Source: Arthonia radiata (Eukaryota; Ascomycota; Arthoniomycetes; Arthoniales; Arthoniaceae). Taken from it: a stretch of 64,000 nt of DNA. Below the pieces are notes generated by a model that saw only the letters and a list, made by a program, of their open reading frames with translations, searched no databases and was not told where the DNA came from. Positions 1 to 13,117 of this stretch are shown here, one piece after another; the stretch's first letter is position 1; the number at the start of each line of letters is the position of its first letter. Position numbers and translations under genes: made by a program. The stretch spans positions 468,379 to 532,378 of the forward strand of contig PSQN01000013.1 in NCBI GenBank assembly GCA_002989075.1, read 5' to 3'.

Positions 1-3000
1 GTATTATACGACCCGTTCTAGACAGCTGGCCTATAGTCTAAGACAATATAAAATAAACTTAAAGACTAATAGTTTTAGATAGACGGAATTACTGTCTTAT
101 ACGGTAAGTTATAGGTTATCTAGCCTCTATTAAAAGAACAGATATCTAGTAAGTCCTGTACAGGCCGCTAGACTTAGATATATAAGCTAGAATTCCTCTA
201 GAAAATTTTAGCTAATAAGACAGACAATATAACAACAGCTTCTCCTTGCTACTAAGTATTGTACCTATATTAAGCCTAAGTATTGTATAAGTCTTAAGCT
301 AGTCTTGTCTTTCTACTCTTTATAGTAGTATTCTTCTTCTTTCCTGTACCCTTTTTAACAGGTTATAAGCTCGGGTTAGCACCAATTCCTTTTAAATTTC
401 CTTTTTAGAAAATACTTTCCCTACGACACCTATCGGCACCTTCAAACGATCTTATTACCAATCGACTCTAAATTTTTAGCCAAATTTAACTATTAGAACA
501 GAATTTCCTTTTTTTTTTGGAAATCTCCGACTATATATTCGGCTATAGACTCCTCTCATAAGATTTCTAAACTTAAGGGTTCGACTAATTGAGATATTTA
601 GTCGATTCGAATAGAGGCCCTTTTAACTAAAAAGAGCTACAGTAATGTTATAATCCCCTTTTCCGGCTATTTAGCTAGAGATATTACTAAAGCTAGCCGT
701 TAGAAACGGTCGACAAGGGTAGTAGCCCTTATTCGACTAACTCTAGAGAACGGTCCTCTTATTTAAACAAAGGGGATCTATAACTCTCTAGAGCTTTAAA
801 ATAGTCTAAAAAGGTTATATGAATCGAAAGATTTTAGTTTTAAGTTTCTAATTTGTAAGGAGCTCTTTAGCACTATACTTGGTAAGGTAAAAAACCTTGA
901 GCTTTATCTTGCTAAAATTAGATAATTAACGGACGATTTGGCAATCCGAGGACTAGTACTACCCAACAAGGTGGTAGCTACCTACGTCCTCTACAATCTG
1001 ACCCCCGAATACGAGCACACGGTGACTATTATTAGCCAAAGCTATCGGTAAACGACTAGCGATATAAGTCTATAGGACTTATTTAGTTAACTTATAAACG
1101 AGTCTCGCCGAATCTACGGTAGTACCCCAGCAGAAAAGGTTTTTACTGCAATAGACAACAAATCGACGCAAAGGACCGGAGAACAATTAAAACCTTCAAG
1201 TAAAAACCAAAAAAATGCCCCTTTTGTAACAAAAAGGGGCATAAACCGGCAACTTGTTGGAAAAAATACCCAAATCTCCGGCTAAATTCTAACAAAAGCT
1301 CCGAAAACACCGATTTTTTAATATTTTCTTTACATAGTTTCAACCTACAAGAAGAACAATACTTTACAGCATTACTAGACAGAGTCAATCACTCTACCAA
1401 TTCTTAGATCCTCGATATAAGCTCAATAAGCTATATTTGCTCGAATATTGACCTTCTAACGGATATCCGGCCAACTAACCGGATTATTCGTTGAGGAGGG
1501 GGGAAGTTAATCTAAGCCTTATAGACAGGTAAAGCAAAACTGTTCTTTAAGAACAAAACAATTGTCCTAGACGAAGTTTTGTTTGTTAAGGAATTCGGAA
1601 TTAACCTCCTAAGCTTTAACAAGCTTAGAAAGAGAGGAGGTAAGGTAACTCTTAACCAAAACAAGTCAAAAGTTGATTGGGCCGGACAACTAACTACCGA
1701 GGGGCGGTATATTAACGGCCTAATAGTAATAAAAGCTTAGACTATTAATATAGTCCGATCTCTCTACACTATTTCTTTAAAAACTGACCTTTAATATTAA
1801 CGAATAGGACATATAGGCGAAAACGCCTTAAAACAGCTTAAAAAGGTTGCTCTAGGAACAGATTATTCGGACAAATTGGGAGATAATTGCTGAATTTACT
1901 TCGAAGCAAAGGCAACGGCTAAAGTTAGCTAAGAAACTCTAAACGAATCGGCCAATTATTTAGAAAAAGTCTACTTAGATATTTGCGGGCTAATTGTACC
2001 GCAAACCCCTTCTAAAGGTTAATTATTTACTAGCTTTATAGACAATAAAACCCGGTATACGACTACCGAGGTACTATAGTCTAAAGACCCGATTTTCGAC
2101 GCACTATCTACTTATATTACTCAGAAAAAAACGTAGTTTGAGCATCCTTTTAAAAGATTATACTTAGACAACGCAAAAGAATACTAGAAAGGCCGGGTAA
2201 AACAGCTTCTAGAACAAAAAGAAGCTATTCTAACGATATCTGTATCGTATACTCTCTAGTAAAACGAACGAGCCGAACGCTTTAACCGAACAATTATTAG
2301 TAAAGTTCGAGCAATGCTTTATACCGCCGGGCTACCCTAGATATATTAAAGTAAGGTGCTAAAAGCAGCTATCTATATTTATAATAGGACCTCTTATACC
2401 GGATTACTGGGGTTTATTACCCCGTACGAAGCAAAATACGGCAAAAAACCGGATATCAGTACTATTAAAATTTGGGGCTCAGTTACTTATCTCAAAGAAC
2501 CTAAACCAAAAAAACTAGACGCCAGAGTAACTACCTATATCCTAATAGGCTACGGATTGAACTAATATAAGCTCTTAGACCCCAATAGCCGGAAGGTTTA
2601 CTAGAGAAGAGACGTCTATATTTAAGAAGGAAAATTTGTTCGGGACCTATAGAGATCTACAGTTAATTGATTAACTAAGAGCATTTCTAAAGAGTTTAAA
2701 GAATAACTAGAAGTTGAGTTCAAAAACGAGCTAAATCTAACCGCTAAATCTTAAGATAATAGGAAGGTACCTCCTAATAAAGAAAGGAGTCCTCTATATA
2801 AGAAACAGTATACCCCCCCTATATCTTAACAACTAGCGGACGAATCTAGACAAGAACTATATTAAACTAGAGCTCTAGACGAGTCTAACCTTTCTATTGA
2901 GTTAAATTACAGAAGTACCGAAGACCCCGGCCGGGCAGACACTAATTGCGCCCAGAAAATAGATTTTATATACGAAAGCGCCGACAAAAATTGGTTTAAC

Positions 3001-3540
3001 GAGTTTTATAATAACCTAGAACAATACGCCGAGCAGGCCTTAGTCGCAGTTACTAAAGAGCCCAATAACTTAAAAGAAATAAGGATATCTAAGGATTAAC
3101 CTTCTTAGCTAGACGCAATATAGTCGGAGCTTAAAGAGCTAGCTAACTAAGAAACCTAAATATTAACCGAGCTGCCGCCGAGTAGAAAGGCGCTAAAAGG
3201 GCGCTGGATACCGAAGATTAAGTACTTCCCGGAGGGCGAGCCAATTTTTAAAGCCCGCTGGATAGCTAAGGGCTGCCAGCAAAGACCCGGCCTCGATTTT
3301 ATAAAGACCTTTGCGAATATAATAAATCTAATTATCTACCGGCTTATACTAGCCTTAGTAGTAGAGAAAGACTAAGAAATAAAGCAATAGGACGTAAAAT
3401 TAGCTTATCTTAACGCAAAGTTAGACGAGGTTGTCTATGTTAAGCAACTAACTAGCATATCTAACGGAACTAATAAAGTTTATCGAATAAAGAAGGCCCT
3501 TTACGGTCTAAAACAGGCCGGCCGACAGTAAAAATTTAAA
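1..3540 (+). mobile_element. Ty1/Copia retrotransposon fossil, 5' part (window edge to reverse transcriptase)
   Basis: This is a broken Copia element entering from the left window edge. The last 360 bases of its 5' LTR are present (1-360, ending ACA), followed at 361 by the probable primer-binding region starting GGTTATAAGC. The order of parts is Gag, protease, integrase, reverse transcriptase, which defines Copia rather than Gypsy. Gag carries a CCHC zinc knuckle at about 1214-1265 (CPFCNKKGHKPATC). Integrase lies at about 1830-2580; its C-terminal part is readable at 2356-2565 (YNRTSYTGLLGFITPYEAKY). Reverse transcriptase begins near 3160 (ALKGRWIPKIKYFPEGEP) and stops near 3540. RNase H and the 3' LTR are absent: at 3540 the sequence turns over into an inverted piece of the same family. 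The fossil is broken throughout, with many breaks of RIP type. Confidence 0.93.
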
Positions 3541-5580
3541 GTAAATTTAGCAATTATCTTCTAATTTGTCTAAATAATGTGTTCCTAGAGCAACTTTTTT
3601 AAGCTGTTTTAAGGCATTTTCGCCTATATATCCTATTCGTTAATACTAAAGGTCAGTTTTTAAAGAAATAGTATAAAGAGATCGAACTGTGTTAATAATC
3701 TGAGCTTCTATTACTATTAGGCCGTTAATAAACCGCCCCTTAGTAGTTAGTTGTCCGGTCTAATTAACTTTTAACTTATTTTAGCTAAAAGTTACCTTAC
3801 TTCCTCTCTTTCTAAGCTTATCGAAGCTTAGAAGGTTAATTTTAAATTTCTTAACAAACAAAACTTTGTTTAGAACAATTATTTTATCCTTAAAGAATAG
3901 TTTTACTTTGCCTGTCTGTAAGGCTTAAATTAACTTTCCCTCTCTTTAACAAATAAGTCGGTTAGTTGGCCGAATATTTGTTGAAAGCTTAATATTGGAG
4001 TAAATATAGCTTATTAAGCTTATATCGAGAATTTAAGAATTAGTAGAGTAATTAACTCTGTCTAATAATACTGTAAAGCATTGTTCTTCTTGTAAGTTAG
4101 AACTATGTATAGAAAATATTAAAAAATCGGTGTTTTTAGAGCTTTTGTTAGAATTTAGCCGGATGTTTAAGTATTCTTTCCAATATTGCCGGTTTATGCC
4201 CCTTTTTGTTACAAAAGAGGCATTTTTCTTAGTTTTTACTTAGAGATTTTAATTTTTCTCCGGTCCTTTACGTCGATTTATTGTCTATTGCAGTAAAAAA
4301 CTTTTCTACTGGGGTACTACCGCGGATTCGGCGAGACTTGTCTATAAGTTAACTAAATAAGTCCTATAAACTTATATTGCTAGTCGTTTGCTAATAAGTT
4401 TAGCTAATAATAGCTACTATATACTTATATTTAGAGGTTAGATTGTAAAGGATATAGATAGCTATTACCTTGTTAGATAGTGCTAGTCCTTGGGTTACTA
4501 AATTGTCCGTTAATTGCTAAATTTTAGTAAGGTAAAGCTTAAGGTTTTTTATCTTACCTAGTATAGTGCTAAAAAGCTCCTTACAAATTAGAAACTCGAA
4601 ACTAAAACCTTTCGATTTGTATAATCTTTTTAGGCTATTTTAAAGCTCTAGAGAGTTATAATTTTCCTTTATTTAAATAAAGGGACTGTCCTCTAGAGTA
4701 GTTAAATAAGAGCTACTACCCTTGTTGACCGTTTCTAGCGGCTAGCTTTAGTAATATCTCTAGCTAAATAGCCGGAAAAGGGGATTATAACATTACTGTA
4801 GCTCTTTTTAGTTAAAAGGGCCTCTATTCGAATCGACTAAATATCTCAATTAGTCGAACCCTTAAGTTTAGAAATCTTATGAGAGGAGTCTATAGCCGAA
4901 TATATAGTCGAAGATTTTTAAAAAAGGAAACTCTGTTTAAATAGTTAAATTAAGCTTAAAATTTAGAGTCGGTTGGTAATAGAATTGTTTAAAGGTGCCG
5001 ATAGATGCCGTAGTAGAAATATTTCTTAAAAAGGAAATTTAAAAGAAATTAGTGCCGACTCGGGCTTATAACCTATCTAATTGGTACAAAGAAGAAAAAG
5101 AATACTACTATAAAGAGTAAAAAGACGAGACTAGCTTAAGACTAGTATAATACTTCGGCTTAGTATAGGTACAATACTTAGTAACAAGGAAAAGCTATTA
5201 TTATATTATCTGTCTTATTAGCTAAAATTTTCTAGAGAAATTCTAGCTTATATATCTAAGTTTAGCGGTCTATATAGAACCTACTAGATATCTATTTTTT
5301 TAATAGAGGCTAAATAACCTGTAACTTACTGTATAAAACAGTAATTCTATCTATTTAAAACTATTAGTCTCTAAGTTTATTCTATGTTGTCTTAAATTAC
5401 GGGCTAGCTGTTTAAAATAGGTCGTATAATGCTCCTTTTTGTCTTAAGTCTGGGTTACTAGGCCCGACCCTTTAAATAAAAGGCTTGTTATATTCTAGAC
5501 CAAGACAGACGGTAGAACCTGTCCGATACTCCGGGCCCCTGGGGGTTCCGGCTAACCAGCTAGTCGGTTAATTTCCAACA
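3541..5580 (-). mobile_element. Ty1/Copia retrotransposon fossil, inverted 5' piece with LTR
   Basis: This piece is the reverse complement of the first part of the neighbouring Copia. It starts near 3541, within the equivalent of position 1897 of the plus-strand copy (front of integrase), runs back through protease and Gag, and ends with a full 5' LTR at 5074-5580 (TG end reads ...CCAACA at 5580). The primer-binding side of the LTR lies at about 5051-5073. No reverse transcriptase, RNase H or second LTR belongs to it. The RIP-type decay is dense, with no usable frame. Together with 1-3540 it makes a large inverted repeat with arms of about 1.9-2.0 kb and a spacer of about 1.6 kb. Confidence 0.92.
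5074..5580 (-). repeat. Copia-family LTR (507 bp)
   Basis: The right end of the inverted Copia piece is a full-length LTR, the same family as the copies at 16133, 19609, 56393 and 61279. Shared marks are the GC-rich block at 5540-5552 (CCGGGCCCCTGGGGG) and the tip AATTTCCAACA. The base after it begins AGCTT, which would be the right-hand TSD; the partner lies left of the window if the two pieces inserted as one unit. Confidence 0.9.
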
Positions 5581-7350
5581 AGCTTATAGTAAAGGTATAT
5601 TAAACAATCGCTAAATATAATATACTAACATATATAGAGAGGTACTAGTCTCTAGAGAATATCTATTAATAAACAGTACGTACTTATAGAGTATATTAGC
5701 TACTAATTAAATATATAGATTATATTTATAAAGGCGCTTCTAATAAGCAAGCTAACACTAATATAGATAAGGATAATCTATACGGTTCTAAATAAGTTCT
5801 TAATAAAGCTATTTAATTCTCTAATATAGCTAATAACGCTTCCTAGCAGAATAAGAGTAAGTAAGAAGAGATTAAATTAAATAACCAATTTTACTAGCGT
5901 ATAGCTTCTACCAACTAGATATATGCTTCTAGAGAAAAAATACTGCGTCTAAAGCGTGTACTAGGCCTATTAAACGTCTATATAGGCTTATACTTTATAA
6001 ATATTATATATAAGTATACTATTATTATAAACTATAATATACTAGCTAATAAGCTTAAGTATAAGTATAGGTCCCCTATAGATACGGCTAACGCTAACGT
6101 AAGCTAATATAAAGTAGAGTCTTTAAGTATATAGCTAACAATACTATACCTTCTAATTTAATAGAATATATATTTATAAAGAAGAATATTTAATAGTCGC
6201 TATAGCTAAGTCTTATAGGTATCTAGCGGTTATATAAAGACTTATATAAAGTAATTACTATTCTTAAAAATTGCTGTCCTACGCTTATAAATAGCTTTCT
6301 ACCGTTAGCTAAATATAAAGATAAAGAAGAGGATTTAAAGTTTGCTACTATATTACCCGACGCCTACTATTACTAAATTTTAACCTTTCTACTAGGCTTA
6401 GTCCTTATATTACTATTACTAAGCGCTCGCTAGGCTCGCTATAGTATTAAGGCCCTTCTATCTAGTTATACCTTTATACGCTACCTCTATAAAGTTATAA
6501 CTTGTAACTATAGTAGGCCTAATTTTATATCTTTCTGCAGTAAAGTATAATAGCTATAATGTATTACTTATATAGCTCTATAAGTCCCTATAAAGCTACT
6601 TATAGATAGCTCTGTACTAACGTACTAGACAATAACTACCGATAAGTAATTAACCTTAGTAACTTTATATAAGCGCGCAATAGCTTTATACACGTTAATT
6701 AGCTACTTGTCTACCGCTTTTAGTACAATAACCTCTTGTTTCTCGTTACTATAGTACTCCGCTAGATAGAAGATAAAGATAGTATAGTAGTAAGTAATAA
6801 GGTATTAAGCCTATAGGTATAGTAATTAGGCAGATAGCGCGTCTTTAGGCTACTAGCGGTAGTAAATCAGGTAGTATACTTTATAAAGGCGTCCCTAGAC
6901 GCAAGTATCTTATAGAACAGCGGCAGCGAGAAGGATATAAAGAGACGGTTTTAGTTAGAGTATAACTAAAGCATAGATTATATATTAGCAAGTACTACGG
7001 CAATATAAGCGATTACTACAATACTACTGTTTGTATAACGTACTTAATACGTAAGTCGTTGTAGTACTTATATCAACTAGTAATACGCACAACTTAATGC
7101 GTAAAGATAGTTAATACGGTAGCAATACTAATACGTATTAAGTGATAAGTACCGTGCTACTATACTACAACTTGTATATAAGATACTATTACGATACCTA
7201 ATACCAATACGCGTATTAGTGCTAACTGAGCTATACTACTAATCCTACTACCGACGTTAGTACCGTCGCGTACCGTATTAGCCTTATACCAGCCCCATAC
7301 TTTAGCTCTCTAGGGCGACTTTAAGGTACTAAACTAGAAGTTTAGAAAGA
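5581..7350. other. Unclassified decayed sequence, partly less AT-rich
   Basis: No gene or known element family could be recognised in either strand. Some stretches (6380-6480, 6830-6950, 7200-7320) keep more G+C and CpG than the flanks. From about 7010 to 7200 there are repeated TAATACG-like words in both orientations (for example ACTTAATACGTA near 7028 and its reverse complement near 7132), suggesting the remains of an inverted-repeat structure. It may be an old element or degraded host sequence; nothing visible decides between them. Confidence 0.4.
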
Positions 7351-7394
7351 AGTTAAGATTCTTTAGATTATTTCAATAACTCTAGCTATATTAC

Positions 7395-7745
7395 CTAGAA
7401 ATAAAATTAATCTAGCTTATCTATAGAAGATTAAGTTTATTAGATATTAGTAGTATTTTCTATTATATCTAGAGCTAGATTAGTAGATCTAAATCTATAT
7501 GTAATAGATCTAATAGAATATCTATATTAGTAGCTAATTTAATTTTACTACTACTATTATCTAGATTAGAACTAGAGACTAATATAATTAATTAATCTTC
7601 TAGAATTCATTCTTTTAGATTTTCCTACTAGCTATGTTCTAGATTTAAACTAGGCTTTATTAGACTAATAGGTAGACTATTAAAAAGCTTAAAGCTATTG
7701 TAATTAGATTAAACCATCGTTTTTGTTTTATTTCCACATTATTCT
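7395..7745. repeat. Dispersed direct repeat, copy 1
   Basis: About 350 bases match a second block at 8340-8730 in the same orientation. Matching runs include TTATCTATAGAAGATTAAGT, the alternating TAGATCT-rich middle, the ACTACTATTATCTAGATTA stretch, and the end around AGCTATTRTAATTAGATTAA. The two copies differ at many C/T and G/A sites, as expected from RIP. No family can be named. A tandem or nested insertion of one small element is the simplest reading. Confidence 0.75.
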
Positions 7746-8339
7746 TAGCGAGTTATTTACCTAGTATAGCTAGATATATTATTACTATATAGGCTAGGAA
7801 AAGATATTCAATTTAATTTAGCTACTAATAATCTAGAAGAGTTGATCTAGAATTTTTGCTAGTAGGAATCTAGAAAGTAGATAAACTAGACTTACTAGTT
7901 ACTCTAGAGCTTAAAAAATAACTAATATACTTATTACTATTATTATCTTTTTTAGTAATATATGTATAGTGTGTTAAATTAAATCCAGTAATCTAGATTA
8001 ATCTAAATTAATATAGTTTAGTTTAGTTTAGTTTAAATTATATATAGAGCTAATATGCCGGCTTGGTTCTAGTTTAGATTAGGATTAATCTAGATTAGAA
8101 TTTCTAAAAATATATAAATTTTATATTGTATTTGGATACTATATTGGACGCTATACTAGTACTAAAAGCTCTAGAACTTAATATCTAATATTATTTACTG
8201 AAACAAATCTAAAGATTGACCTTAAGTTTGATTTATATATCTAATATTTATTCTAGTACTCTAAGCTAATATATACTACTAAATTATAAATCAAGTTTAT
8301 TTAGATAATCTTAATAATTTTAGCGAGATTGCAATCTAT

Positions 8340-8730
8340 CTAGTAGAATAAAATTAACTTAACTTATCTATAGAAGATTAAGTTTAGTAATTAATAGTAG
8401 TATCTTCTATAGCATCTAAAACTAGACTAGTAGACCTAGATCTAGTTTTATTAGATCTAGCCTTACTAGATCTAGATTTACTAGATCTATAAGAATGTCT
8501 AGTATTAGTAGCTAAGTTATTTTTACTACTATTATTATCTAGATTAAGGTCTAAAAACTAATATAGTTAATACATCTTCTAGACTTTATTCTTTTAGATC
8601 CTTTTCTAGATCATCTTTCTAATTAGAACTAGGTTTATATAGGCTAGTAGGTAGATAATTTATTATTTTAAAGCTATTATAATTAGATTAAGCTATTCTT
8701 TTTATTTTCTTCTTAGTATTTTTCGTATTT
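8340..8730. repeat. Dispersed direct repeat, copy 2
   Basis: This is the second copy of the block at 7395-7745, somewhat longer because of extra TAGATCTA repeats near 8450-8490. The two copies are separated by about 600 bases that show no similarity to either copy. No open frame or terminal repeat could be assigned. Confidence 0.75.
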
Positions 8731-8745
8731 TTAGCTAAGTTTTTA

Positions 8746-9460
8746 ATATTATTATCTTTATCTAAATAAGAAGTCTAGTTTTTTAAATATGGTATAATAG
8801 TTATACTATTCTTAGCTAGTTAATTTCTTTTTCTAGTAATTATATTTAGATAGAATTATAAGTAAAAGTTATTAACTTAATAGAAAAAGAGTTATCTTAA
8901 TTCTCTTCTACTTTTATTCTACTTTTCCTTCTATTTTTAGTATTCTACTAGAATAGAAGTAGAGTAGAGGTTATATTTTCTAGTAAGAAATTATTATATT
9001 AGAAGTTTAAAGCTAAAAAAAACAATTAAAAGTTAATTAATTAGAGTTTTTAGGCCTAAATATATATATTTAGAGGTACTTAAGACCTAAAAACCCTAAA
9101 AAAAATCTAGAAATTATATAATTAAGATAATCTTCTTTCTTATTATCTTTTATTCTATTTATATAGAATACTAAAAAAAGTATAGAAGATAGAAATATTA
9201 AGCTTTCTTTTACTTTTACTTTTACTTCTAATAGAAGTTATACTAGCTTCTACTATAGAATAAGGTTCTAGTAATTAGTCTCTTTTTTATTTTAACTTCT
9301 ATTCTACTTCTACCTCTAATAGAATTACTATCTTCTATAGAAAACCCTAAAGATATAGTACTAATTCTAGATAAAATACCTCTATTTAGAGTAGAGTAGA
9401 TCTATAACTCCTAAAGATATTACTTCTACTAACTATACTAGTATACTATTATAGCTAAAG
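8746..9460. other. Simple-sequence-rich spacer with a palindrome
   Basis: This stretch is made of short purine/pyrimidine tracts (for example repeated CTTTTA at 9210-9230) and holds no recognisable gene. At 9046-9094 lies a nested palindrome: outer arms GTTTTTAGG and CCTAAAAAC, and inside them a perfect 18-bp palindrome at 9056-9073 (CTAAATATATATATTTAG). Confidence 0.5.
9046..9094. repeat. Nested palindrome
   Basis: The outer 9-bp arms lie at 9046-9054 and 9086-9094, and a perfect 18-bp AT palindrome lies at 9056-9073. It could be the joined terminal inverted repeats of small DNA elements, or simply a low-complexity hairpin. No TSD was identified. Confidence 0.6.
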
Positions 9461-12400
9461 TAAGAATATTAAATAGATAATAGGATAATAGAGTAAATAG
9501 ATTCTTAGAGTTAAATAGATAGTAGATACTCTATATTATTATATAACTATTTGAAATTTATTATATAGATAACTAATTATAGATATATAGTAAAGATAGT
9601 ATAAAGAATAAGATATATAGTAGATTATAATTCTATTTTCTACTTTAAAGAAGTATAAGATAGTAGACTATTTTATATGTATCTTATTACTCTACTACTA
9701 GTAGCTTTATATTAATCTTTTAGTACTTTCTCATTAATAATAGCTTAGATATATCTTCTTAGCTTAATAATATTTAGATATACTTAACATAGAATATATT
9801 ATACTATATTATACTATACTATAAGATCCTCTATAAGTATAAAAAAGGTATTAGTAGTATAATAGAGGGTTATAGTCTATAATAGCTATTGTAAGATATA
9901 TTAGTATAGGTATAGATAGTACTTATAAGTAGCTTCTTAAAGTAAGATAAGGTAACTATAATAGTATTGCTAGACTAGTATAGAAGGTTTACTTATTATA
10001 CCTAGTTAAACTACTAAGTATTAGTATATATACTATTTATAATTACTCTAAGAATCTTAATAGAAGTAAGCTTTATATAATCTATCTTTGTCTCTATAGT
10101 AAAGTCTTTATAGGTTCTATAGTTTACTAGCTAGCTACTAAGCTATACTACTATATTAAGTTTAGTATTAAATCTTTCTTTACCTCTATTTTATTCTTAT
10201 TTATATTCTTATCTAACTTACTAAAGATTACTCTAGATACTCTCTAATCTATCTTTACTATAAGTTCTAGTATATATTTAGTAATATTTTATTAGAGTCT
10301 CTTAATATTAAATCTATTCTATAGATTATACTTAATAACTATAATATTCTTAGTCTAAGAGAAATAATATATATAGTTAATAGCTTAGTACTTCTATCTA
10401 ATTAAAAAATAGCTTATTAAATATATAATAGTTAGGGTAGACCTTAAATAGATTAAAACTTGTAATTTAGATTATAAACAAGATAACTAGAATTCAAAGA
10501 AAGTCTACTTTCTTAGAGTTAAAGTTAGCCTATATAGCTATATATATAGTAATATTTATACCTAATATAAGACTATTAGTATAAATATTATATACCTTTA
10601 ATAAATTTATTAGAAGAATATACTCTACTAGATATATAACCTATATAATAGCCTTACTCTATTATATAATTATCTAGTTAGTAATATTTAAGAATAGAGT
10701 ATAAAGCTTTAGAGACTCTAAAAGAAATATATAAATAATAGACTTTTACTTAGAGAAGACTTTTAAGAGTATCTTTAGACTATTATACTTATAACTCTTA
10801 AAGGTCTTATTAAGCTAGCCTTATAAAGTAGTAATAGAATTATTAATAACCTTAGTCTTATAATTAGTAGCCTTTATTACTTTAATCTTCTTAGCCTTAA
10901 GGTTCTTCTTAAGGTATTAGAGTTCTATCTAGTACTTATTAAAGATTAGCTTTTATAGAGTATTTTAGCTCTATAATACTTTAGATAAGACTTTATACTA
11001 TATAAATAGCTTATTTTTAAAAATACTTTTATATATTACATAGTCTATCTATTATTTTTTAGTATAGTATATTCTAAGATATATAATAATAATATTAAAA
11101 AGATCTTCACTTATCTTAATACTATTAGCTATTAAAGAAACTTTAGAGCTATAAGTATACTATAGTATTATATATATATATATATATACTGTAAAGATAT
11201 TTATCTTATATATTTATCTTATATACTTACTTATATAACTTAATAATCTACTATGTAAACTTATTAGCTATAGTATATAATTTAATAGCTATACTATTAT
11301 TAGAAAACTTATATAATTTATCTATACCTATATCTAAATAATAAGCTAGTAGTCTATATTTTTAGCTTAGAGTATCTAGTACTATCTTAGTATATTTATA
11401 AGCTATAACTATTACTATTATATTAGAAAGACTATATAAAAATAGTAAAGATACTAATATAAGAATATAAAAGAAAGTATTTAGCTACTTAGTTATCTTA
11501 TAAGGTAAGCTATCTATATTAGTAAGTTTATAAATTTTATTAACTAAAATAAAAGAAAAATACTTTCTTAGATTTTTTAGCTACTTGTTTAGTATATTTT
11601 ACTTTCTCTTAATAATATTCTAAATATACTTCTTAGTAACTTTAAAAGTTATATTAGATTACTCTTTTAGCTACTTCTCTTGAGCTAGTAGACTATAGCG
11701 TATATAGAGTATCTTATAGAATATAATAATAATAGTAGTATCTTTAACCTTATACTTAAAATTTTTTATAGTAATTTATTAGCTTACCTAGTATTTCTAT
11801 ATTAGTATCTATAAATAGCTTTATATTTTAATACTTATTACTATATATAATATAGATCTTTAGATTAGATATCTACTTCTTAATCTTATTTATAAATTAC
11901 TCAATAAGGTATATACCTATAATATATAAGAATAGAACTAAGATAAGGTTATTATTCTTATAATAACTTAATATCTATAGTATATTAGTAAGTAATCCTA
12001 GTAGAGGTCTATAAAGACCTTCTTACTATACTTAGTTAAAAAGGCTATTATAGATAGCTAGCTTTTAAAAAGAACTCTCTAAGTAAAGAGAAAGAAGGCT
12101 TATAGTTAGAATATATAGAACTAAGATTATAGTCTTACTTAGACTAGTAGCGTCTACTACTATATATCTAAGATAACTACTTAAAATTACTTTAAATAGC
12201 GTCTCTATATTAATAAGCTATATAAGTATAAGAGCTATTAAGGCTAGTATATTATTAAGTAATAGGATATACGGTAGTCTTTATAGTAGTAGAACAGATT
12301 AAGGCATAGTAGTAGTTCTTATCTAGTATCTAGAATAATAGTTAGATCCGCTTAACTAACTCTACTAAGTTCTAACTATATCTAATACTACCCTATACTC

Positions 12401-13117
12401 TTTGTTTCTAAGGCTATTTTACTATTGAGTCTCCTACTAACCTTATATACTAGCTTCCACCTTATTTTAGTATATAATTTAAGTAGTCTTAAATAGTCAA
12501 GCTAATACTTATATATATTTATATTAGGTTTAGAATAATAATTCAGTATATTATTATAATTAAATTTTACTTTAGAGATCTTATATTATACTAGATTAAA
12601 CCCTTTATAGTCTATATACTCTTCTTGTAACTTAGTTAAGAACTCCTTCTATAGCTAGTATATAAAGAAGTACTAGTAATACTAGACTTTAAAAGGTTAA
12701 TCTCTCTCTATTAAATTAACATTATACTTCTTCTTTATAAGTTTAAAGGCTATCTATAGCTAGTTCTAGTCTAGATTACAGACTTATTATAATACAATAG
12801 TCTTAGAAATATTCTAGTTTAAGAATAGTATTTCTAGATTAGTAAACTATAGGGTTTTAGCCAATTTATTAATAATAGAGATAATAAATAGAGAGTTAAC
12901 TAGAGAAACCTTAAGAGTAATATCTTACTATAAGAGCTCTCTTAAATTAGTAGTATTAGTATACTTCTATATATCTAATTTTATTTACTAATACTTTTTT
13001 AGATCTATAGCTTCTATATACTTATAATTAGCTTAATTCTTTTCTATCTATTAACAAGTAACCTCTTATCTCTCTATAGCTTCTTTAGTCTTATACTTCT
13101 TAGCTATAGAGATATAT
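9461..13117. other. Unclassified strongly decayed region, possible minus-strand coding remnant
   Basis: About 3.6 kb with no family I can name. When read on the minus strand, parts near 12850-13100 and 10780-10930 give locally coherent lysine-rich, helix-like runs broken by TAG and TAA, as expected of an old coding sequence after RIP (for example KATNYKTKVINNS near 10850). No reverse transcriptase, transposase DDE/DDD pattern or helicase motif could be recognised. It abuts the left LTR of Gypsy G1 at 13118 and may be an older element into which G1 inserted. Confidence 0.35.

Noticed and set aside
1143-1388. 81-codon minus-strand open frame
   Set aside because: It is antisense to the Copia Gag zinc-knuckle region, whose CCHC pattern is on the plus strand.
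2356-2565. 69-codon plus-strand frame as an independent gene
   Set aside because: It is a readable part of the Copia integrase (YNRT...PYEAKYGKKP), already covered by the element.
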